Below are positions 1 to 6,745 of a DNA stretch of 10,420 bases, piece after piece. Source of the stretch: Methanobacteriota archaeon (lineage in GTDB: Archaea; Hydrothermarchaeota; Hydrothermarchaeia; Hydrothermarchaeales; BMS3B); NCBI GenBank assembly GCA_013152995.1, contig JAADFH010000003.1, positions 1 to 10,420 on the forward strand, in the 5' to 3' direction. Made by a program: the position numbers and the translations under genes. The notes beneath the pieces were generated by a model. It was not told the origin of the DNA. It saw only the letters and a list, made by a program, of their open reading frames with translations, and ran no database searches. Positions within the stretch are counted from its first letter, which is position 1. Each line of letters starts with the position of its first letter.

Positions 1-356
1 TGCCGCAGCGGATATTTGAGGCTGGAGACGTGCTGCAGCTTTCTGATGGCAGGGCGGTTAGGCGCAGGATGGTGGCGCTGGCGGTGATTCATGCAAAGGC
101 GGGATTTGCGGAGATAAAGGGTGTTGCTCAGGGGCTGTTCAGGGACTTCGGGGTTGAGGCGGAGTTCGTGCCCCATGAGGATGGGGCGTTCATGCAGGGC
201 AGGTGCGCCGCCGTGGTGGTCTCGGGGAGAAGGGTGGGTGTGCTTGGCGAAGTTCACCCCGAGGTGCTGGAGAGGTTTGAGCTTGAGTATCCCGTGGCTG
301 CGCTTGAGGTTGAGCTGGAGGCACTGAGGGGGAGTGGCAGTGCTGCCAAGCGATGA
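1..356 (+). CDS. pheT: Phenylalanine--tRNA ligase beta subunit, C-terminal part (5' end outside window)
   Basis: The reading frame is open from the window edge (frame beginning at base 3) to TGA at 354-356, giving about 117 residues of the C-terminus. The visible segment matches the end of the archaeal/eukaryotic-type PheT catalytic-like core: an 'RIFEAGDV' strand, 'HAKAGFAEIKGV', then 'VLGEVHPEVLERFELEYPVAALEVEL', which resembles the family's 'GxxGExHPExLxxFxLxxPVxAxEL' ending. PheT pairs with PheS to charge tRNA-Phe in the cytoplasm; the beta core does not itself hold the active site but is needed for the alpha2beta2 structure. The protein ends naturally with a short basic tail, so the 3' end looks intact. 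The gene converges with the minus-strand membrane-protein pair, with 145 bases between the stop codons. Identification is confident; the start and N-terminal domains cannot be judged here. Confidence 0.9.
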   Translation, partial: PQRIFEAGDVLQLSDGRAVRRRMVALAVIHAKAGFAEIKGVAQGLFRDFGVEAEFVPHEDGAFMQGRCAAVVVSGRRVGVLGEVHPEVLERFELEYPVAALEVELEALRGSGSAAKR

Positions 357-363
357 GTAGGGG

Positions 364-372
364 CTATATAAG
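364..372 (+). promoter_or_regulatory. TATA-like element in the convergent gap
   Basis: The string CTATATAAG lies eight bases after the pheT stop codon and is the best TATA-box match in the 357-501 gap. A start site some 25 bases downstream would fall near 390-395. No convincing gene follows on the plus strand, because the region soon runs antisense to the membrane-protein gene ending at 502. It may drive a small or antisense RNA, or be chance. Confidence 0.25.
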
Positions 373-501
373 GAAGAGATTCGCTGATGACACATTATAC
401 AGGCGGTGAATGAGTTAAAAGCAGTAAGTCCAAGCAGGTTTCAATTTCCGCTACTCGTGCCTGTCCTCCAGCAGGAAGAACAGAAGCCTGCAGCACTCTG
501 C

Positions 502-2127
502 TCAGACTCCATTACCTGCGCAGCTCAGGTTGTAGACCCGCATGCCCTGCAGGGCGTCAACCAGTCTTCTCAGGCTGTGCGCACGCACCAGGTGGCTGTA
601 GGGGCTGCTGAAGCCCCACTGGCTTTCAACCCTGCAGTTCTCCGGCGGGCTGTAGCCTATGAGCGTGAGCCTGCCGCTGAGGTTGGGGGGCACGGCTGAG
701 TAGCTTCTGAGCTCCCTCCCCGGCAGGAAGAGTCCGGCAAAGGGTGCCCCCTCGGGTGCAAGTATAACAGAGCCTGCATCAGAGAGTGCGCCGTCAATGA
801 GCGCATGTGCGGAGCGATAGCTTGCAGAGTAGGAGGCGTCGTTGAGGTTCAGGAATGCCGAGAAGAGTAGCAGTAGCACAGCCGCTGCTCTCAGCTCCTG
901 CCCGAGACGTGAGAGGCTCAGAATGACTGCAGCAACCGCAAGAAACGCCGCAGCCGCTTTGGCTCTGGTGTACCAGGGAGAGGGTATGTCCAGAGGAAAA
1001 AGCATGAGGAGGAAGGCAAGTGCAAGCAGCACGCCCTCTGCATGGGGCATGGCTATGCGCCTATCCCGCAGGAATTCTGCAGTTGCAACGCAGAGCACGG
1101 GATACAGCGGGAGGAGGTATCGCATGCTCAGCTCCCATCCTCCCAGGTCACCGCTTGCATAGGCTACCTGCAGCACGAGCACAGCGCCTGCGAGCACGGG
1201 CACAGCTAATCTGCGTCTGAGCAGGTACACCAGTCCCAGAGCGAGCACGGGGGATGACTGCAGCATGCCCTTCTGCACCAGAGCGTATCTGCTTTCGCTG
1301 AGCTCTGGAATCAGAAGCAGCGCCGGAAGGGTCTGCACCACCCTTGCCCACGCTGGGTGAAGCGCCTCTGCGTTTCCTCCAGCAGCGGAAAGCAGCGGAG
1401 AGGGCACGGAGTGTTCTCCCAGCAGTGAGCCGAAGTTTGCAAGGTTGTAGGCAAGCGCAGGTGTGAGGAGGAGCAGGAACAGCACCAGTGCAGCAGTGCC
1501 TCGCCGCCTTCCAAGCCTGAGAGCACCTCCAGCCATAAGAATAAAAACTGAGGGGAGGATGTAGAATGCGCACAGCACGCTCAGAGCACACAGCACAGGC
1601 AGGATGATATGGGCATTTTTCTGCCTCTCAGCCTCCAGCACAAAGTAAACGCTCAGGGTGAACAGCATGGTGAGCAGGGAGTGGTACCAGAGGCTGGTGG
1701 CATAGAAAATTGCAGGTGTTGCGAATACGTAGAGCACTGCCGCAAGCCTGCCTGCCCCGTTGTGCGGTCGGAGGAGTCTGTAGAGCGTGTATGCTGTTAC
1801 CATGCTCGCGCAGATGCTCAGGAGCTTCATCCCGGGCGAGCCCATCAGCGCATACATGGGTGCTGAGAGCAGCGACATTCCAGGGCTGATGCCCGCGTGA
1901 ACCTCACCACCGAACTCAAAGAAGGAGTAGTATGCTCCGTGACCGGGGGCTGGTATGTACGGAGACAGGTTCAGAGCCTCGTGCAGCTCCCAGGGAAACC
2001 TGTCCACTAAGGAGCGTGCGAGCGTGAGGTAGGCTGCCTCGTCGTTGCTCCACAGCCCCGGGCGCAGGAACAGCAGGTGCGCCGCCAGCAGGCTGAGCCA
2101 GAAGCCCCTGCTACTCCAGAACCTCAT
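502..2127 (-). CDS. GT39/ArnT-like multi-pass membrane glycosyltransferase (GT-C fold)
   Basis: The protein has about 541 residues with many hydrophobic segments, so it is an integral membrane protein. Near the N-terminus, after the first membrane segment, is 'LWSNDEAAYLTLARSLVDR' (Asp29-Glu30 counted from the ATG), the D-E pair plus LARSL pattern typical of the first external loop of GT39/ArnT-type GT-C enzymes. Such enzymes transfer a sugar from a polyprenyl-phosphate carrier to a lipid, protein or glycan on the outer face of the membrane. Donor and acceptor cannot be told from sequence. A final soluble segment of about 110 residues follows the last membrane span. A GTG six bases upstream (2133) is an alternative start; I prefer ATG at 2127 because a GGTGA sits just before it and GGAG nine bases before it. 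The start lies inside the preceding gene's 3' end, so the two are surely co-transcribed and probably coupled. Confidence 0.7.
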   Translation of the reverse strand: MRFWSSRGFWLSLLAAHLLFLRPGLWSNDEAAYLTLARSLVDRFPWELHEALNLSPYIPAPGHGAYYSFFEFGGEVHAGISPGMSLLSAPMYALMGSPGMKLLSICASMVTAYTLYRLLRPHNGAGRLAAVLYVFATPAIFYATSLWYHSLLTMLFTLSVYFVLEAERQKNAHIILPVLCALSVLCAFYILPSVFILMAGGALRLGRRRGTAALVLFLLLLTPALAYNLANFGSLLGEHSVPSPLLSAAGGNAEALHPAWARVVQTLPALLLIPELSESRYALVQKGMLQSSPVLALGLVYLLRRRLAVPVLAGAVLVLQVAYASGDLGGWELSMRYLLPLYPVLCVATAEFLRDRRIAMPHAEGVLLALAFLLMLFPLDIPSPWYTRAKAAAAFLAVAAVILSLSRLGQELRAAAVLLLLFSAFLNLNDASYSASYRSAHALIDGALSDAGSVILAPEGAPFAGLFLPGRELRSYSAVPPNLSGRLTLIGYSPPENCRVESQWGFSSPYSHLVRAHSLRRLVDALQGMRVYNLSCAGNGV

Positions 2128-3430
2128 ACTCACCAGCTCCGTACACCACCCTCAGCCTCTCACGCAGGTAGCTGTAGGCTGGGCTGTCCTTCTTCACCAG
2201 AAACACCCTCGGCTCTGGCAGAGCGAGCAACTCCTGGAGTGCGCTGGTGTTGCCGCGGAACGCCTGAAGGCTCAGCTCGGCTCTGCGGAGGTCAGCGAAC
2301 TCCAGCATGCCATCCGCGAAGTTCTTCCTCTCAGCGTAGTAGGTTATGAGGTGTCCGTACCTCAGCGGAGCCACCACCACGGTCTCCGCCGGGGTGCTGT
2401 GCTTCACCCACTCCAGCGTCTGCATTAGCTCAGGGTCTGTCTGAGCCTGGAGGGGTCCGGAGATGGCGTAGCTCAGGTAGACTAAGGAGTACACCGCAAC
2501 CCCCAGCAGGAGAACACGCCTCTGGCTGGAGCCTGAGAGCATCGCGGCGGCAGGCACGGAGAAGAACAGGAGCCCCAGCGGACTTATGAACCTGGTGCCG
2601 GAGAGCGCTAAGGCGGTGCCCGTGAGCACCAGCGCGGGGAACTCCCGCCTGCGCAGCAGCGCAAGCCCGCCAGCCACGCCCAGGAAGAGGAAGTACCTGA
2701 GCTTCAGCAGGTTCTGCAGCCCGGGAGTAACATCACCCCAGTGGGCTACCAGCACCTTCCTGTAGACAGGGTCAAGCATGGGCAGGTACCAGTCAAACCT
2801 GTAGAGCAGGTGCAGGTAGTAGGGTGCTGCAAGCGCCGCACCGGCACCCAGAGGTATCAGCGCCCTCCTGTCCCTCAGGCTAAGTGAACCCAGAAAAGCT
2901 GCTATGAACAGGAAGCTCTCTAAGTGGATGAGCGCCGAGATTCCAGCAAGGGCGCCGGAGGCTAAGGGCATGCGGCGCATGTACAGGAGAACGGAGAGCA
3001 GCGCCAGCGGGTATGAGAGCTGATGGATGAAGAACCTGCCGAAGGCGCCATAGGCGATGCTGAGGCTCAGGAGCACCATGCTCATGCTGGTGTGCTCGTC
3101 TGCAAACCGCCTGTGGAGCTGGTACACCAGCGCTATGTATGCGGCGAAGCTCAGGGCTGGCACCAGGGTGTAGAAGAGCTCTGCAGGCAGGAGCCTCAGG
3201 GCTAAGCCCGCAATTACGTAGCCCAGGGGATAGTAGACAAAGGGTCTGCCGCCGTAGGAGAGCGGGTCGTAGTCTGCATACCCCTGGGTGCGGAAGAGCT
3301 CAGCCATTCTGGCGTGGTATGCGGAGGTTTCGGTGCCTGAGAGTGCGCCGAACACTGCACAGGAGACCAGCACCGCCGTTACCCAGAGCATGGCGGTGTA
3401 CAGGGAAACAACCCTCTCCAGCCTGTTCAC
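2111..3430 (-). CDS. STT3/AglB-like GT-C membrane protein, short paralogue
   Basis: The product is 439 residues, starting with GTG (no other in-frame start between it and the promoter). It has one N-terminal membrane segment, an external loop, roughly ten further hydrophobic spans and a soluble C-terminal region of about 100 residues. The first loop has 'AYHARMAELFRTQGYADYDPLSYGGRP' style content (Tyr38-His39-Ala-Arg41, then Asp53-Tyr-Asp55-Pro and YYPLG), resembling the 'DxYYHxR ... DPxTYxPxG' loop of oligosaccharyltransferase STT3/AglB. The C-terminal part has 'LEWVKHSTPAETVVVAPLRYGHLITYYAERKNFADG', which aligns with the 'WMRENTP ... WWDYGHWI ... RxxxAD' stretch of AglB, but WWDYG is replaced by PLRYG (355-359). 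At half the AglB length and with the key acidic residues altered, it is more likely a related polyprenyl-dependent transferase than the main oligosaccharyltransferase. First gene of a two-gene minus-strand unit. Confidence 0.6.
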   Translation of the reverse strand: MNRLERVVSLYTAMLWVTAVLVSCAVFGALSGTETSAYHARMAELFRTQGYADYDPLSYGGRPFVYYPLGYVIAGLALRLLPAELFYTLVPALSFAAYIALVYQLHRRFADEHTSMSMVLLSLSIAYGAFGRFFIHQLSYPLALLSVLLYMRRMPLASGALAGISALIHLESFLFIAAFLGSLSLRDRRALIPLGAGAALAAPYYLHLLYRFDWYLPMLDPVYRKVLVAHWGDVTPGLQNLLKLRYFLFLGVAGGLALLRRREFPALVLTGTALALSGTRFISPLGLLFFSVPAAAMLSGSSQRRVLLLGVAVYSLVYLSYAISGPLQAQTDPELMQTLEWVKHSTPAETVVVAPLRYGHLITYYAERKNFADGMLEFADLRRAELSLQAFRGNTSALQELLALPEPRVFLVKKDSPAYSYLRERLRVVYGAGEYEVLE

Positions 3431-3463
3431 AGTATCAGCCCGTAATCTACTTCTCCTCTGCCC

Positions 3464-3471
3464 CTCATAAA
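3464..3471 (-). promoter_or_regulatory. Candidate TATA box for the minus-strand membrane-protein operon
   Basis: Read on the minus strand this is CTTTATGA, a reasonable TATA-like element. A start site about 25 bases downstream would fall near 3440, leaving a leader of about ten bases before the GTG at 3430. Only position and composition support it; the AT-rich block at 3481-3492 is an alternative that would give a longer leader. Confidence 0.35.
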
Positions 3472-3482
3472 GGCTTGCTCAA

Positions 3483-3492
3483 TTAATATTTA
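3483..3492 (+). promoter_or_regulatory. Candidate TATA box for the L15e-led superoperon
   Basis: TTAATATTTA is the most AT-rich stretch between the two divergent genes. With usual archaeal spacing, transcription would begin near 3510-3516, giving a leader of about 20-25 bases that still contains the GGGTGAT ribosome binding site. It would be the main promoter of the thirteen-gene plus-strand unit. Confidence 0.55.
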
Positions 3493-3523
3493 CAATGAGA
3501 GTGTGGATAAATGCAGGGTATCA

Positions 3524-3530
3524 GGGTGAT
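3524..3530 (+). promoter_or_regulatory. Ribosome binding site of the L15e gene
   Basis: GGGTGAT pairs with the archaeal 16S rRNA 3' end (AUCACCUCC) and lies five bases before the ATG at 3536. It fixes that start over the ATG at 3511, which is in another frame. Confidence 0.75.
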
Positions 3531-3535
3531 ACGAG

Positions 3536-4120
3536 ATGGGTGCTTACAGGTATCTTGCACTGGCATGGAAGAGACCTTCGGAGAGCTATGTGGGCATGCT
3601 GATGCGCGAGAGGCTGCCCGCCTGGAGGAGAGGGGAGAGTGTCGTCAGGGTGGAGAAGCCCCTCCGCCTGGACAGGGCGAGAGCGCTGGGCTACAAGGCA
3701 AAGCCCGGCGTTATCGTGGTGCGCTCCAGGGTGAGAAAGGGAGGCAGAAGGAAGGAGCGCCCGCGCGGCGGCAGAAGACCGAAGAGGATGGGTGTGGTGA
3801 AGTACACCCCCAAGAAGTCGCTGCAGTGGATAGCCGAGGAGAGAGCCCAGAGGAAGTTCCCGAATCTGGAGGTTCTCAACTCCTACTGGGTTGGCAGGGA
3901 CGGAAAGTACGAGTACTTTGAGGTTATAATGCTTGATCCCGCTCATCCTGCCATCAGGAACGACCCCGAGCTGGGCTGGATAGCAGGCAGAGCCCACAGG
4001 GGCAGGGTGTTCAGGGGTCTCACGAGCGCAGGGAAGCGCTCCCGCGGACTGAGGAACAAGGGCAAGGGTGCGGAGAAGCTCAGACCGAGCATAAGGGCAA
4101 ATCTGCGCAGGGGTAAGTAG
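3536..4120 (+). CDS. rpl15e: 50S ribosomal protein L15e
   Basis: At 194 residues the protein has the usual length of archaeal L15e. It begins '[20 protein letters not shown]', contains the very basic '[22 protein letters not shown]' region and '[25 protein letters not shown]', and ends with '[28 protein letters not shown]', all hallmarks of the family. L15e is a large-subunit rRNA-binding protein of archaea and eukaryotes with no bacterial counterpart. It is the first gene of the plus-strand superoperon, divergent from the membrane-protein genes, with a clear GGGTGAT ribosome binding site. Seven bases separate its stop from the next start, so it should be co-transcribed with the RNase P genes. 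Confidence 0.97.
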   Translation: MGAYRYLALAWKRPSESYVGMLMRERLPAWRRGESVVRVEKPLRLDRARALGYKAKPGVIVVRSRVRKGGRRKERPRGGRRPKRMGVVKYTPKKSLQWIAEERAQRKFPNLEVLNSYWVGRDGKYEYFEVIMLDPAHPAIRNDPELGWIAGRAHRGRVFRGLTSAGKRSRGLRNKGKGAEKLRPSIRANLRRGK

Positions 4121-4127
4121 GGTGTAG

Positions 4128-4781
4128 ATGTTCACCGACCTGCACGTGCACTCGCTTCACTCGTCAGGCGCAGACACCCCAGCTTTCCTGCGCAAGCTCG
4201 CTAAGAGCCTCGGAGTTGAGCTCTGCCTGTGTGACGGTGTGGTGCATGAGGGCATAGCCTCGGGCATGGAGGTGCACGCTGACACCAGGCGGGAGCTGCT
4301 CTCGGAGGTCAGGAAGAGCTGGAAGAGGTTTGACTTCCTGCTGGTGCATGGCGGGAGCATGGAGATAAACAGGAGTGCTGTCAGGGACTCAAGGGTTGAT
4401 GCGCTCCTCCACCCCTACGCGGGAAGGAAGGACTGCGGGGTTGATACGGTGGTTGCCAGGTATGCGGCTGAGCAGGGGGTGGCAATAGCGGTTGAGCTTG
4501 AGGACATTGTAACCGCCAGGGGTATTGAGAGAGCTAAGGTGCTCAGCCACTTCAGGGAAATCCTCAGGCTCAGCAGGAAGTACGGCTTCAGCGTGCTCGC
4601 CACCTCCGGCGCAAGGTGCAGGTACGCGCTAAGAAGCCTCAGGGAGGGGGTGGCGCTGCTTGAGTGCTGCGGGTTCTCCGAGGATGAGGCGCTCAGGGCG
4701 CTCCAGCAGGTGCCGGAGGGGATACTTGAGAAGAAGAGGCGGGCGAGAAGGGAGGTCAGCAGGGGGGTGAGGTTTGCTTAG
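4128..4781 (+). CDS. rnp3: RNase P protein component 3 (Rpp30 family)
   Basis: The 217-residue protein fits archaeal Rpp30, a PHP-like TIM-barrel subunit that binds the RNase P RNA specificity domain together with Rpp21/Rpp29 and Pop5 complexes and supports tRNA 5'-leader removal. Visible family features are the N-terminal 'FTDLHVHSL' (a His6-Val-His8 pair like the PHP metal motif), 'VDALLHPYAGRKDCGVD' (90-106), 'VAIAVELEDIV', and 'LATSGARCRYALRSLREGVALL' (157-178) followed by 'EDEALRALQQVPEGILEKKR'. GGGTG lies three bases before the ATG. The 3' end overlaps the start of the Pop5 gene by eight bases; as Rpp30 and Pop5 form a complex, coupled translation makes sense. Confidence 0.93.
   Translation: MFTDLHVHSLHSSGADTPAFLRKLAKSLGVELCLCDGVVHEGIASGMEVHADTRRELLSEVRKSWKRFDFLLVHGGSMEINRSAVRDSRVDALLHPYAGRKDCGVDTVVARYAAEQGVAIAVELEDIVTARGIERAKVLSHFREILRLSRKYGFSVLATSGARCRYALRSLREGVALLECCGFSEDEALRALQQVPEGILEKKRRARREVSRGVRFA
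4766..4770 (+). promoter_or_regulatory. Ribosome binding site supporting a TTG start for Pop5
   Basis: GGTGA, inside a G-rich run at the end of the Rpp30 gene, lies three bases before the TTG at 4774. No ATG or GTG occurs between this point and the conserved '[14 protein letters not shown]' block, so the TTG start is effectively forced. Confidence 0.6.
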
Positions 4782-5328
4782 GGCGAAGCCGCTTCCACCG
4801 TCGCTGAGGCACAGGAAGCGCTACATAGCCTTTCGTGCGGAAAGTGACAGGAGGCTGAGCAGAAGGGAGGTGGGTGCTGCGATCACGTGCTCCGCGCTTG
4901 CCCTGTTCGGGGAAACAGGGTTTGCGGAGCTGCACCTGCGCCTGCTTGAGTTCAATGAGCAGGAGCAGCGCGGGTTTGTGGTGTGCAGCCACACGCAGGT
5001 GCGCAGGGTGATTGCAGCCATGAGCGCGGTCTCGGAGATCGCCGGCGAGAGGGTGCACCTCCTCCCCCTGGGTGTGAGCGGCACGGTGCGCGCGCTCAGG
5101 CGAAAGTTTTTAAGTGGGGAAAGAGGTTTTATTAGTAGCGAAGAGAAGGTGAAGCTTGAGGGTAAGGATTTTATACTGAGAGGTACAACCTGTGGGCTGT
5201 GTTATGCAGAACCTGTGGATGAGGCGCTCAGAGAGAGACTCAGGATTCTGAAGCTCAGGTTTGTAGGGGTACTTGATAAGGAGCTGAGAGGTGAAGAAGA
5301 TGCAGCCGATGCCAAGCATGGGTTATGA
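4774..5328 (+). CDS. rnp2: RNase P protein component 2 (Pop5 family) with long C-terminal tail
   Basis: The N-terminal block '[16 protein letters not shown]' (5-20) and '[18 protein letters not shown]' (97-113) are diagnostic of archaeal Pop5, the RRM-like subunit that partners Rpp30 and activates the RNase P catalytic RNA domain. The start is TTG (see the GGTGA at 4766), overlapping rnp3 by eight bases. Many archaeal Pop5 proteins end shortly after the 'RRKFL' motif, near 120 residues; this one continues to 184. The tail (about 115-184) reads as normal protein, with '[43 protein letters not shown]' including a CGLC motif at 140-143. The DNA for the tail looks AT-richer than the flanks. I recall longer Pop5 proteins in some methanogens, so the tail may be a lineage feature. 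The 3' end overlaps psmA by 29 bases. Confidence 0.88.
   Translation: MLRAKPLPPSLRHRKRYIAFRAESDRRLSRREVGAAITCSALALFGETGFAELHLRLLEFNEQEQRGFVVCSHTQVRRVIAAMSAVSEIAGERVHLLPLGVSGTVRALRRKFLSGERGFISSEEKVKLEGKDFILRGTTCGLCYAEPVDEALRERLRILKLRFVGVLDKELRGEEDAADAKHGL
5101..5114 (+). promoter_or_regulatory. Possible internal promoter within the Pop5 gene
   Basis: CGAAAGTTTTTAAG has the look of an archaeal BRE plus TATA box, in otherwise GC-rich DNA. It would start transcription near 5135, about 165 bases before psmA. A second TATA-like string, TTTTATAC, lies at 5169-5176. The first site coincides with codons for the conserved RKFL motif, so chance resemblance is possible. Confidence 0.3.
5288..5294 (+). 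promoter_or_regulatory. Ribosome binding site fixing the psmA start
   Basis: GAGGTGA lies five bases before the ATG at 5300. A GTG at 5291 is in frame but is part of this site, so the ATG at 5300 is the better start. Confidence 0.7.
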
Positions 5329-6046
5329 CAGGGCTATAACGGTGTTCAGCCCTGATGGAAGGCTTTTCCAGGTTGAGTACGCAAGGGAGGCTGTGAAGAG
5401 GGGCACCACCTCCTTAGGGATAAGGTACAGAGATGGTGTGCTTCTTGCCGTGGACAAGAGGATTACTTCAAGACTGGTGGAGGCGAGGAGCATTGAGAAG
5501 ATATTCCAGATTGACGAGAACATAGGTGCCGCAACCTCCGGTCTGGTGGCGGATGCGAGAGTGCTGGTGGACAGGGCGAGGGTGGAGTGCCAGGTGCACA
5601 GGATAACCTACAACGAGCCCATTGACCTGGAGGTGCTCGCCAAGCGAATATGCGACTTCAAGCAGCTCTACACCCAGCACGGAGGGGTGAGACCCTTCGG
5701 TATAGCGCTGCTGATAGCAGGGGTTAACGATACCCCCAGGCTGTTTGAGACCGACCCGAGCGGTGCGCTCATAGAGTACAGAGCCACCGCCATTGGCGCG
5801 GGCAGAAACACCGCCATGGAGATATTTGAGAAGGAGCACAGAGATGACATGAGCCTGGATGAGGCGATTGACCTGGCTATGAAGGTGATGAACGAGGTTA
5901 CCGAGGGCAGGATGAGTGAGGAGTCCATTGACATGGCTGTGGTTGAGCTCAGCACGATGAAGTTCAGAAAGTTCACCACCGACGAGATCAGGGAGTGTCT
6001 GAAGAGGGTGCCGGAGAAGAAGGAGGAAGAAGAGGAGCAGGAGTAG
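5300..6046 (+). CDS. psmA: 20S proteasome subunit alpha
   Basis: The 248-residue product is a clear archaeal PsmA: '[31 protein letters not shown]' at the N-terminus with the gate-forming Tyr9-Asp10-Arg11, 'VDKRITSRL', '[22 protein letters not shown]', and the 'GGVRPFG' signature (128-134) followed by '[11 protein letters not shown]'. Seven alpha subunits form each outer ring of the 20S core, gate substrate entry and dock the PAN ATPase; the Lys67 region (IEKIFQI) corresponds to the pocket lysine used for docking. Alpha subunits are not proteolytic, and no beta subunit gene is in this window. The C-terminus is a charged, Glu-rich tail (239-248). The ATG at 5300 is chosen from the GAGGTGA site; later ATGs at 5309 and 5318 are possible. 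The start lies within the Pop5 gene and the stop is three bases before the SBDS gene. Confidence 0.97.
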   Translation: MQPMPSMGYDRAITVFSPDGRLFQVEYAREAVKRGTTSLGIRYRDGVLLAVDKRITSRLVEARSIEKIFQIDENIGAATSGLVADARVLVDRARVECQVHRITYNEPIDLEVLAKRICDFKQLYTQHGGVRPFGIALLIAGVNDTPRLFETDPSGALIEYRATAIGAGRNTAMEIFEKEHRDDMSLDEAIDLAMKVMNEVTEGRMSEESIDMAVVELSTMKFRKFTTDEIRECLKRVPEKKEEEEEQE

Positions 6047-6049
6047 AGG

Positions 6050-6745
6050 ATGGTAACCTTAGATGAGGCAGTTATAGCACGTCTAAGCACAAAGGGTGAG
6101 CGTTTTGAGGTGCTTGTGCATCCTGAGCTGGCACTGCGTGTGAAGCAGGGTGAGAAGGTGGACTTTGAGCAGCTTGTTGCGGTGGAGCAGGTTTTCAAGG
6201 ATGCCAGAAAGGGCGAGAAGGCTTCGGTGGAGCAGGCGATGAGGGTGCTGGGCGTGCAGAGCCTGGAGGAGGTGGTGTACAGGATTATAAGGAAGGGGGA
6301 GATTCAGCTAACCACCGAGCAGCGCAGGAGGATGCAGGAGCAGCGCAGAAGGCAGGTGGTCAACTACATCGCCAGGCATGCGATAAACCCCCAGACGGGC
6401 GCACCGCATCCGCCGCAGCGTATAGAGAAGGCGCTGGAGGAGGCGAGGGTGAACATAGACATACACAGGAGCGCTGAGGCGCAGGTGCCGGAGGTGGTTA
6501 AGGCTATCCGCAGGATACTTCCGCTGAAGTTTGAGGAGCGCAGAATGGCTGTGAAGATTCCCTGGAGGTATGCCAGCAAGGCTCAGGGCGTGGTGATGAA
6601 GTATGGCAAGCCCGATAAGGAGGAGTGGCTTAAAGACGGCAGCTGGGTGTTTGCCATAACTCTGCCTGCTGGCGCCATGGAGGAGATGCTCAGGAAGCTT
6701 GAGGCGGTGACCAAGGGCGAGGTTGAGGTCAGGAGGCTTGAGTGA
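6050..6745 (+). CDS. sdo1: Ribosome maturation protein SDO1 homologue (SBDS family)
   Basis: The 231-residue protein matches archaeal SBDS throughout. The N-terminal domain (about 1-88) starts 'MVTLDEAVIARLSTKGERFEVLVHPELA' and includes 'VFKDARKGEKASVEQ'. The helical middle domain (about 89-165) has 'NPQTGAPHPPQRIEKALEEARVNID', and the ferredoxin-like C-terminal domain has 'EERRMAVKIPWRYASKAQGVV' and 'DGSWVFAITLPAG'. In eukaryotes SBDS acts with EFL1 to release eIF6 from 60S subunits; archaeal members bind rRNA and are taken to act in late large-subunit maturation. GGAG lies six bases before the ATG. Its stop TGA shares a base with the Rrp4 ATG (TGATG), a strong coupling signal. Confidence 0.96.
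   Translation: MVTLDEAVIARLSTKGERFEVLVHPELALRVKQGEKVDFEQLVAVEQVFKDARKGEKASVEQAMRVLGVQSLEEVVYRIIRKGEIQLTTEQRRRMQEQRRRQVVNYIARHAINPQTGAPHPPQRIEKALEEARVNIDIHRSAEAQVPEVVKAIRRILPLKFEERRMAVKIPWRYASKAQGVVMKYGKPDKEEWLKDGSWVFAITLPAGAMEEMLRKLEAVTKGEVEVRRLE

Noticed and set aside
381..470. C/D box small RNA suggested by TGATGA at 384-389
   Set aside because: No CTGA D box or D' box with proper spacing follows, and the C box lies too close to the TATA site to fall inside the transcript.
406..699. 97-codon plus-strand frame after the convergent-gap TATA site
   Set aside because: Most of it is antisense to the GT39-like gene and its composition looks like a shadow; no family resemblance was seen.
3521..4135. 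204-codon minus-strand frame opposite the L15e gene
   Set aside because: It is fully antisense to L15e, has no recognisable motif, and is explained by codon bias.
4142..4152. Rpp30 HVH motif as evidence for an active PHP hydrolase
   Set aside because: The rest of the protein follows Rpp30, the neighbour is Pop5, and the other PHP metal ligands are not evident, so an RNase P subunit is the better call.
5149..5328. Separate small gene starting at GTG 5149 within the Pop5 tail
   Set aside because: The frame is continuous with Pop5 without a stop, so one long Pop5 is the simpler reading; kept only as a possibility under the internal promoter finding.
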